64,000 nucleotides of DNA from Mucilaginibacter sp. (GTDB lineage Bacteria > Bacteroidota > Bacteroidia > Sphingobacteriales > Sphingobacteriaceae). The notes under the pieces are model-generated. The model did no database searches. It was given only the letters and a program-made list of their open reading frames with translations, and was not told where the DNA came from. Positions 8,875-15,176 of the stretch are shown here, in pieces (the first letter of the stretch is position 1; every line of letters begins with the position of its first letter). Where the stretch lies: contig JAQBOM010000009.1 in the NCBI GenBank assembly GCA_028288025.1, positions 124,001 through 188,000 of the forward strand. Direction: 5' to 3'. The position numbers and the translations under genes are program-made.

Positions 8875-9299
8875 GTCATGGTGAGCCCCGTCGAACCACG
8901 GCGCGCGGGGATTACGTATGTTTGTTGGAGACAAATGCATTTATATGAAACAGTACTTCGTTTACATATTGCTTTGCAGTGATAATTCCTATTATACAGG
9001 CATCACAAATGATTTGGAAAAGCGTTTTTATGAACATGAAAGCGGTGTCGACCCTAAAGCATATACTTTCAAACGACGGCCGTTAAAGATGATATTTCAA
9101 GAAATGTTCAATGATGTTAACCAGGCAATAGCATTTGAAAAGCAAGTTAAAGGCTGGCGACGAGCGAAGAAGGAAGCGATAATCAATGGCAACTGGCACT
9201 TATTGCCTGAATTATCAAGAAACAATATGTAAGTGCAAGAGCGGTAGAGCATGATGTAATAGGCCTTTGCGCTCGTGGTTCGACGGGGCTCACCATGAC
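8875..9299. repeat. Perfect 26-bp inverted repeat bracketing the GIY-YIG gene
   Basis: The left arm at 8875-8900 reads GTCATGGTGAGCCCCGTCGA then ACCACG. The right arm at 9274-9299 is its exact reverse complement. The 373 bp between them contain a single gene, 44 bp from the left arm and 41 bp from the right, so the arrangement is nearly symmetrical. G/C-rich bases flank both arms. I see no other copy of this arm in the window. Confidence 0.9.
8945..9232 (+). CDS. Small GIY-YIG nuclease family protein (UPF0213-like)
   Basis: The 95-residue product is a single GIY-YIG domain: YFVYILLCSDNSYYTG carries the YVY...YTG strand signature, NDLEKRFYEHESG contains the conserved arginine and histidine, and FEKQVKGWRRAKKEA contains the metal-binding glutamate. 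It therefore looks catalytically complete. The family cleaves one DNA strand through a tyrosine/arginine/metal mechanism; the role of these stand-alone bacterial members is not established. I chose the ATG at 8945 because the domain begins there. An ATG at 8918 would add nine residues with no family match. The gene is the only one inside the perfect inverted repeat at 8875-9299. Confidence 0.9.
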   Translation: MKQYFVYILLCSDNSYYTGITNDLEKRFYEHESGVDPKAYTFKRRPLKMIFQEMFNDVNQAIAFEKQVKGWRRAKKEAIINGNWHLLPELSRNNM

Positions 9300-9320
9300 G
9301 CCCCCCCGTCTCTTATACAC

Positions 9321-10316
9321 CTATAAATACCCCTTCCACCAATCCGACGAATATGCCCCTTTAACTTCAGTCGGTTCGCCGGGTTGTGGTGCGAATAGTT
9401 GAATACCTTTTTTTTCAACAATTTCTTCCAATCGTTCAATTGGCTCGTACCAGGCGTGCGGTGCCAGGTTAAAAGTTCCCCAATGAATGGGCATCATGAT
9501 TTTTCCCTGTAAGGCGATGTGGGCGTTTGAAGCGTTTTCAGGCCCCATATGAATATCTGGCCAGTATTTTCCATAGGCGCCTATTTCGAGCATGGTTAGA
9601 TCAAAGGGGCCGAATTGTTCGCCAATTCTTTTAAAGCCCGGGAACCAGCCGGAGTCTGCTCCAAAAAAGATATTGTGTTTAGGGCCTTTAATTACAAATG
9701 AAGACCATAGCGTTTCATTACGGCCAATGATCCCTCTCCCGCTGAAATGCCGGGCGGGGGCGGCTGTTATCACACAATCGTTATCCAGCATAATGCTGTC
9801 GCCCCAATCCATTTCGGTTATAAAGGGTTTTTCTACTCCGCAAAGTTGCAGGTATCGCCCTACGCCGAGGGAACAATAAAATGGTACTTCCTTTTTTGAA
9901 AAGTAATTAATTGTCTGGAAGTCGAGGTGATCATAATGGTCATGCGAAACGATGACAGCGTCCAGTGGTGGCAACTGTTCAAGCGCTAAAGGCGGTTGAA
10001 AAAAACGCTTAGGGCCAATAAACGACAAAAACGATACACGGTTGCTCCATACCGGGTCGGTAAGTATCCGTTTGCCGTCTATTTCAATTAATAAACTCGA
10101 GTGCCCTACCCAGGTAATTCGTAACCCGCTTTTAGGCGGCGTTTGAAAAACGGACGGATCAGTATAAAATGGCCCAAGGGGTTGTTTCGGAACATTTTCG
10201 GCTTTATTGTTAATGTATTCCTTTAATATAGGGATTAACTTTCCTATGCTGCCTGTATCTGTTGGTATTGGATTTAAGAACTTTCTTCCTTGTTTTTGGG
10301 AACCGGATAAAATCAT
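9321..10316 (-). CDS. MBL-fold metallo-hydrolase, NAPE-PLD/UlaG-like
   Basis: The 331-residue product has the metallo-beta-lactamase signature VSHDHYDHLD (HxHxDH), preceded by ITWVGHSSLLIEIDG and TDPVWSNRVS and followed by APARHFSGRG, GADSGWF and IHWGTFNL, which supply the remaining metal ligands. Order and length match NAPE-hydrolysing phospholipase D-like and UlaG-like hydrolases. The bacterial substrate is unknown, although a phosphodiester or lactone is plausible. No signal peptide is seen. It is the last of four minus-strand genes starting at 13681, with a 124-bp spacer upstream that holds nothing I recognise. Confidence 0.85.
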   Translation of the reverse strand: MILSGSQKQGRKFLNPIPTDTGSIGKLIPILKEYINNKAENVPKQPLGPFYTDPSVFQTPPKSGLRITWVGHSSLLIEIDGKRILTDPVWSNRVSFLSFIGPKRFFQPPLALEQLPPLDAVIVSHDHYDHLDFQTINYFSKKEVPFYCSLGVGRYLQLCGVEKPFITEMDWGDSIMLDNDCVITAAPARHFSGRGIIGRNETLWSSFVIKGPKHNIFFGADSGWFPGFKRIGEQFGPFDLTMLEIGAYGKYWPDIHMGPENASNAHIALQGKIMMPIHWGTFNLAPHAWYEPIERLEEIVEKKGIQLFAPQPGEPTEVKGAYSSDWWKGYL

Positions 10317-10440
10317 ATATAATAAAAAACGTGAGGCAAAAGTACTCCGTTGCGCTGGTTTAACAGAAGACGGATGGATTTGTTACATTCAGCTGTCAAT
10401 TCGAAGTCGCAACACACATATTATAAACGTAAACGGCTGT

Positions 10441-11286
10441 TTACGATTTTAAGGCAGGTTTATTTAGAAAAGCGATAGTTTGGCTGCAAAATTCAAGTAA
10501 AGGCGCCGGTAAAGTTTTTTTGGTATACGGATGCGAAGCGCCAAAGGTATGATCGCCGCCCGGAATGATGAGCAGTTCGGCGTCCGGCATTGCTTTTTTC
10601 AACGCCTCTGCATGGCTGAAAGGTACCGAAGTATCGGCGCTGCCGTGCGCAATTAAACAGGGTTGTTTTATTTCTGCAGCTTTGGTTAGTATGTCTAACC
10701 GGGCAGCGTTTTTATCAAGATCATCCAGCAGGCCGGCCTTTAATGGCATTTGCTGGCCGGTGCGGGTATTGGGCATATATATAATGCCCTGCAAGCGCCA
10801 TTGCTCTTCTATCTCCTGCGGCCATAAATTCCGGAAGCTTGAAATGGATGCCATAGTAACCAGCTTTTTGATCCGCGCATCTTCGGCTGTTTTAACGATG
10901 CTTATGCCACCACCCATGCTGTGCCCCATCAGGCAGATATCGCTTGCTGCCGGCATTGATGAGCCATTACTGGCAAAGTCTATAACGGTATTCAGGTCTT
11001 GCAGTTCGATAGAAAAGGTATTATCACTAAAGGCTATCAGGTCCTTAAATTCAAGCGGGTTATCGGTCGTGGTGCCGTTGTGCGAAAAATTGAATTTTAA
11101 AAACCGGAAACCGTGTTCGGCAAAATATTGCGCAACCAGATTATGCGCACCCCAGTCCTTAAAGCCTTTAAAACCATGCGCAAAAATCACAAGAGGTGCA
11201 TTTTTAAGGGCGTCATCAAAAGTAACGTCGATAAGTATAATGCGGCCTTTGGCGCCCGGTATATTGAAGTTTTGTTTCCTGATCAT
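10441..11286 (-). CDS. Alpha/beta hydrolase family protein
   Basis: The 281-residue product has the alpha/beta-hydrolase oxyanion region VIFAHGFKGFKDWG, the nucleophile elbow GHSMGGG, a late acid SADTSVPF and the catalytic histidine in GGDHTFGASHP. The layout resembles dienelactone-hydrolase or acyl-peptidase-like serine hydrolases; the substrate is unknown. There is no clear signal peptide. I chose the ATG at 11286 (MIRKQNFNIPG) because the longer reading starts with TTG at 11319 and adds residues without family character. It follows moxR by 47 bp on the same strand. Confidence 0.82.
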   Translation of the reverse strand: MIRKQNFNIPGAKGRIILIDVTFDDALKNAPLVIFAHGFKGFKDWGAHNLVAQYFAEHGFRFLKFNFSHNGTTTDNPLEFKDLIAFSDNTFSIELQDLNTVIDFASNGSSMPAASDICLMGHSMGGGISIVKTAEDARIKKLVTMASISSFRNLWPQEIEEQWRLQGIIYMPNTRTGQQMPLKAGLLDDLDKNAARLDILTKAAEIKQPCLIAHGSADTSVPFSHAEALKKAMPDAELLIIPGGDHTFGASHPYTKKTLPAPLLEFCSQTIAFLNKPALKS

Positions 11287-11333
11287 GGTGGGTCTTATAA
11301 TAAACACCGCCAATGCCAAACGGTTCTGAACTA

Positions 11334-12296
11334 TTAAAAAAGCCGTTCAATAATGTCGTCTGTTGATAATCCTTCTGCCTCGGCATGGTAGCTGCGCACG
11401 ATACGGTGGCGTAAAACGGGCTTCGCAATAGCCTGTACGTCCTCGATATCAGGCGAGTATTTGCCGCTGATAACGGCGTGGCATTTGGCGCCTAAAATTA
11501 AGAACTGTGATGCCCGCGGCCCTGCTCCCCAGTTTAATAACCGCTTAACATCGGGCGATGCCAGTTCGCCATGAGGCCGTGTTTTGGATACCAATTTAAC
11601 GGCATACTCCATCACATTATCAGCTACCGGGATATTCCTGACCAGCTGCTGAAAATAAATGATCTGGCTTGCGTTTAACAACTTGTTTACTTCGGACTGA
11701 GATGAAGATGTGGTGTTTTTAACCACCTGCAGCTCTTCTTTAAAAGTTGGATAATCAAGCGCCACATGAAACATAAAGCGGTCGAGCTGGGCTTCGGGTA
11801 ATGGGTAGGTGCCTTCCTGCTCGATCGGGTTTTGCGTGGCTAAAACAAAAAACGGCAACGATAACCGGTGCGTAATGCCCGCGGCGGTTACCGATTTTTC
11901 CTGCATAGCCTCTAAAAGTGCCGCCTGTGTTTTTGGAGGTGTACGATTGATCTCGTCCGCAAGGATAATATTTGAAAAAACCGGGCCTGGTATGAATTTA
12001 AAATTCCTGTCCTCGCCTAGTATTTCGGAACCGATAATGTCCGAGGGCATCAGGTCGGGCGTGAATTGAATGCGTTTAAAATCCAGGTCAAGTACCTGGG
12101 CCACCGTTTGCACCAGCAAGGTTTTTGCGAGGCCCGGTACACCGACTAACAGGCAATGCCCATTGCTGAAGATAGAAATAAGCACAAATTTGAGCACTTC
12201 CTGCTGCCCGATGATCACTTTGCCTATTTCGGCACTTATTTGCTGATAGGCCTGCCTTAAAGCGTCAGCTGCCTCCACGTCAGATCGGTGTTGCAT
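11334..12296 (-). CDS. MoxR-family AAA+ ATPase
   Basis: The 320-residue product has Walker A GVPGLAKTLL near residue 45, Walker B ILADEINRTPPKTQAALLEAMQE, sensor 1 LATQNPIEQEGTYPLPEAQLDRF and the C-terminal lid. These are the hallmarks of the MoxR chaperone-like ATPases, which commonly act with VWA/DUF58 partners to assemble or activate other proteins. No such partner is adjacent; the neighbours are a SurA-like chaperone (8 bp upstream) and an alpha/beta hydrolase. The tight spacing to the SurA-like gene suggests co-transcription. Confidence 0.92.
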   Translation of the reverse strand: MQHRSDVEAADALRQAYQQISAEIGKVIIGQQEVLKFVLISIFSNGHCLLVGVPGLAKTLLVQTVAQVLDLDFKRIQFTPDLMPSDIIGSEILGEDRNFKFIPGPVFSNIILADEINRTPPKTQAALLEAMQEKSVTAAGITHRLSLPFFVLATQNPIEQEGTYPLPEAQLDRFMFHVALDYPTFKEELQVVKNTTSSSQSEVNKLLNASQIIYFQQLVRNIPVADNVMEYAVKLVSKTRPHGELASPDVKRLLNWGAGPRASQFLILGAKCHAVISGKYSPDIEDVQAIAKPVLRHRIVRSYHAEAEGLSTDDIIERLF

Positions 12297-12304
12297 AGCT
12301 TGTG

Positions 12305-13681
12305 TTAAGGTTTAACCTCTGCAGTCGTATCAGGGGTGCTCCAGCCTAGCAGCGTTGGGCACGATTGATATTGCGGGTCGATCTTGATGAACGTTTGCTT
12401 TCTTTTTTTCCGGAACCAATCGCTAACCGTACGGTTGATCTTGTCGTTGGTGGCATATTCCTTCAATTTGGGATAGTCCTGCGAAAGGTTGGCCTTGTGC
12501 GCATTGGTCGTTGATTTCAGGTAAAGTATCTTATAGCTTTTTTTGCCATCCTGCCCGGTAAACAATTGCGGTTTCGAAATACTGCCTACTTTCATTGTAT
12601 CGGTGATCAAAGCTACCTGCGGGTCCAGTTTATCCGTTGGGATGTAGGTGGTACGCGCTTCAACGTTGTCGGCGTTTAACATCATTCCGCCGTTGTATTT
12701 GGTGTCCTTGCTATCTGAATAATAAGCTGCAGCCGACGAAAAATCTATCTTCTTATTTTTCAATAACTGATCGTAAATACTATCTGCTTTTGCTTTCGCA
12801 CGGTCCAGGCTGGCCTGGGTAAGCGCCGGGATAATTAAAATATGCCGTACATGCACCTGCTCGCCTCTTCGCTCAATTACCTGTAAAAAATGAAACCCGA
12901 AATCGGTTTCAAACACCTGCGATATTTCGCCGGCTTTTAGTTTGAATGCCGTTGCCGAAAACTCTTTGACATAAGCGGTACGGTCATTAAATCCTAAGTC
13001 GCCCCCTTCGGTGGCCGAACCCGGGTCTTGCGAATACAGTCGCGCCATAGCGCCAAAATCTTCACCGCCTATTACCCGTTTACGCAGGTCTTCCGCCTTT
13101 TGGCGATAGGCTTCTTTTTCATCTTTGGTCAGTTTCGGCTGAAACACGATCTCGCCCACTTCTACCTCTTTATTAAAAGATGGCAAGCTATCCTTAGGTA
13201 TCGCATCAAAAAACTTTTTAACGTCCTGCGGGGTGGTATTTACATTTGTGGTGATCTTTTGCTGCATTTTTTGTGCGATCAGCGCCTCTTTAATGTCCGG
13301 GCGAATTTCGTCCTTATACTGTATAACCGAGCGGCCTAAAAACTGCTCCAGTCTTTCCTGTCCGCCGGCACGCTGTATCATCCCGCGCATGCGGCGGTCA
13401 ACATCGTTGTCAACTTCATCATCTTTTACTTCAACGCTGTCAATAACCGCCTGTTGCGCCAGTAGTTTTTGCGTTAATAAACTTTGCAATATCTGGCATT
13501 TAATTGCCGGGTTTGGCGGGTTGCCCTGCGCCAGGTACGAGGCATATTTTAACTCAATATCCGACTGTAAAATAATGCCGCTGCCCACTACGCCGGCAAT
13601 CTTGTCGAGCGTGTGCACCTGCGCTTTGGCAATTGATATAACTGAAATAATGCTTAAAATGGCTAACCCAAACTTTCTCAT
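12305..13681 (-). CDS. Periplasmic peptidylprolyl isomerase, SurA-like
   Basis: The 458-residue product begins with an N-terminal signal peptide (MRKFGLAILSIISVISIAKA) and a SurA-type N-terminal chaperone region, including LDKIAGVVGSGIILQSDIE. Two parvulin rotamase domains follow, the first around residues 170-270 (EFSATAFKLKAGEISQVFET, GFHFLQVIERR) and the second opening with VRHILIIP. It should fold or escort outer-membrane proteins in the periplasm. It leads the minus-strand group with moxR. The upstream spacer to 13832 is AT-rich, with no clear promoter on this strand. Confidence 0.9.
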   Translation of the reverse strand: MRKFGLAILSIISVISIAKAQVHTLDKIAGVVGSGIILQSDIELKYASYLAQGNPPNPAIKCQILQSLLTQKLLAQQAVIDSVEVKDDEVDNDVDRRMRGMIQRAGGQERLEQFLGRSVIQYKDEIRPDIKEALIAQKMQQKITTNVNTTPQDVKKFFDAIPKDSLPSFNKEVEVGEIVFQPKLTKDEKEAYRQKAEDLRKRVIGGEDFGAMARLYSQDPGSATEGGDLGFNDRTAYVKEFSATAFKLKAGEISQVFETDFGFHFLQVIERRGEQVHVRHILIIPALTQASLDRAKAKADSIYDQLLKNKKIDFSSAAAYYSDSKDTKYNGGMMLNADNVEARTTYIPTDKLDPQVALITDTMKVGSISKPQLFTGQDGKKSYKILYLKSTTNAHKANLSQDYPKLKEYATNDKINRTVSDWFRKKRKQTFIKIDPQYQSCPTLLGWSTPDTTAEVKP

Positions 13682-13831
13682 CTAATTTATGCTAATGTAA
13701 CCCGCTAACAGGCGGGGGTAAAAACTTCGAATTTCGGTAAAATTTATTAATTCCGGCTGTATAATTCTTGTCATTTAATATATCAGCACACAATTGTGCG
13801 AATATGCCGATAATGCTTCAAACAGTTTAAC

Positions 13832-13839
13832 TACTTTTG
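13832..13839 (+). promoter_or_regulatory. Candidate -7 box TACTTTTG
   Basis: TACTTTTG fits the Bacteroidota -7 consensus TAnnTTTG and lies 16 bp before the GTG at 13856. No clear -33 TTTG is seen at the expected distance. Confidence 0.35.
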
Positions 13840-13855
13840 GTTAAAATTTGTTAAA

Positions 13856-14359
13856 GTGAATATAGAGAACCCGGCTGCCTTTAGTTTTATTATGCAGGAT
13901 GAAATTTACCTGCTGAATAAAGATAAAATTGAATACGGCAAACCACGGGCGACTGACACGGCTATTACAACGCCGGAGCTTAGTTTTAATTACCTTGGCG
14001 GGAACAAAAAGAATTTCCTGGTAGTGGTGCATTATCCCGAATTTGAGTTTATAGCCGAAAGCCACCTCACTGCACTTGAAAATATCCTGAAGCGTTTGGA
14101 ATTTGGCCTGGATGATATTGCCATCGTAAACAAAGCAAAATATGATGATGTTACTTTAGCCGGGCTAACGATTTTTTTTAAGCCTGCTAAATTGTTACTG
14201 CTGGGCAGCAATGCATTGCCGCAGGGTAGTGGAGCGCTTTCATCCAATGAGCCAAAACAAATAAACAATTTTAATGTACTATTTACTTTTAGCTTTGATG
14301 AGATGATGGACAACCAGGAATATAAAAAGGCTTTTTGGGAGCAAATGAAAAAACTTTAA
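13856..14359 (+). CDS. Conserved protein of unknown function, possibly HolD (psi)-like
   Basis: I do not firmly recognise this 167-residue protein. It has no signal peptide or membrane span. Its plan is an N-terminal IMQDEIYLLNKDKIEYG segment, a Rossmann-like core (NFLVVVHYPEF, then SHLTALENILKRLEFGLDDI, then AKLLLLGSNALP) and a C-terminal KKAFWEQMKKL. This order is reminiscent of the DNA polymerase III psi subunit (a UDG-like fold with a final xxxLWxxI helix), but that is a weak inference. It reads from GTG 13856, supported by an upstream -7 box, or from ATG 13892. The rdgB start lies 3 bp after its stop, so the two are surely co-transcribed. Confidence 0.6.
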   Translation: MNIENPAAFSFIMQDEIYLLNKDKIEYGKPRATDTAITTPELSFNYLGGNKKNFLVVVHYPEFEFIAESHLTALENILKRLEFGLDDIAIVNKAKYDDVTLAGLTIFFKPAKLLLLGSNALPQGSGALSSNEPKQINNFNVLFTFSFDEMMDNQEYKKAFWEQMKKL

Positions 14360-14362
14360 CCG

Positions 14363-14941
14363 ATGCAGCAATTGATTTTTGCAACCAATAACGGCCATAA
14401 ACTGGCAGAGGTTGCTGCCAAAATAAAGGGGAAGATTAAGTTATACAGCCTGGATGATATCGGCTGTTACGACGATATTGCCGAAACCGGGGTTACCTTT
14501 CATGAAAACGCGTCGATAAAAAGCCATTTTGTACACAATAAATACAAGCTGAATTGCTTTGGCGACGATAGCGGCCTGGAAGTAGACGCATTAAACGGAG
14601 AGCCCGGCGTATACTCGGCACGATACTCGGGAAAACCCGGCGACCACACAGGTAACATCAATAAAGTATTAAAGAAATTAGGCGACACCACCAACCGGAA
14701 GGCCCGTTTCCGCACGGTGATATCCCTGATATGGGATAATAAGGAACATTTTTTTGAAGGCGTAATAGACGGCACCATCCGTCACGAACCTTCAGGTACA
14801 AAAGGTTTCGGGTACGACCCGATCTTTCAGCCGGATGGCTATACCTCTACCTTTGCTGAGTTAAGTCTCGAAGAAAAAAACAGCATAAGCCACCGGGCAG
14901 AGGCCATCGAAAAGTTGCTCGCTTTTTTAGCGACGGTTTAA
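14363..14941 (+). CDS. rdgB: Non-canonical purine NTP pyrophosphatase (RdgB/HAM1)
   Basis: The 192-residue product matches the Ham1/RdgB family: N-terminal IFATNNGHKLAEV, ENASIKSHF, FGDDSGLEVDALNGEPGVYS with the catalytic acidic residues, and C-terminal GTKGFGYDPIF and SHRAEA. It hydrolyses dITP, XTP and similar damaged purine triphosphates to the monophosphates, keeping them out of DNA and RNA. It forms an operon with the preceding gene (3-bp spacer). It converges on parC with a large nested palindrome between them. Confidence 0.96.
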   Translation: MQQLIFATNNGHKLAEVAAKIKGKIKLYSLDDIGCYDDIAETGVTFHENASIKSHFVHNKYKLNCFGDDSGLEVDALNGEPGVYSARYSGKPGDHTGNINKVLKKLGDTTNRKARFRTVISLIWDNKEHFFEGVIDGTIRHEPSGTKGFGYDPIFQPDGYTSTFAELSLEEKNSISHRAEAIEKLLAFLATV

Positions 14942-14951
14942 TTAATAGCCG

Positions 14952-15149
14952 CAATTCAAATCTTCGCGTCGGCATCAAACGTTCCTAACGGAACGTGGAA
15001 AAGGCTTTTACATTTCTACCAACCAGACGTCCCTATGGGACGTGTTCTACGCCGTGATCGTCCCATAGGGACGTCTGTTGGTAGAAAAAAATTAAGAGGT
15101 AAAAAGCGTTCCATCGGAACGCCTGGTGAAATTGCGAAGATTTGAATTG
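14952..15149. repeat. Nested palindromic element, about 198 bp
   Basis: The outer 16-bp arms CAATTCAAATCTTCGC (14952-14967) and GCGAAGATTTGAATTG (15134-15149) are perfect inverted repeats. Inside, at 14980-14995 and 15107-15121, are two small palindromes, CGTTCC..GGAACG. Innermost, TTTCTACCAACCAGACGTCC (from 15013) is mirrored by bases 15059-15087. Each inner arm also contains the self-complementary CGTCCC(TA)GGGACG. The element fills the convergent rdgB/parC spacer and could terminate both transcripts. Confidence 0.9.
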
Positions 15150-15176
15150 TACCCTGATCAATTCTCCTTTACTAGT

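Noticed and set aside
9307..9323. GTCTCTTATACAC, a 13-base match to the Tn5 mosaic end, just outside the GIY-YIG unit.
   Set aside because: It runs into the stop codon of the metallo-hydrolase gene, no second end or transposase is near, and mismatches flank the core. Chance or a library artefact is more likely; raw reads would tell.
10565..11329. A 254-codon open frame antisense to the alpha/beta hydrolase.
   Set aside because: The hydrolase on the other strand has all catalytic motifs, while the antisense translation has no domain and mirrors its codon bias.
13233..13685. A 150-codon open frame antisense to the SurA-like gene, spanning its start.
   Set aside because: The cysteine- and serine-rich translation is typical of an antisense frame, and the SurA-like signal peptide lies on the other strand.
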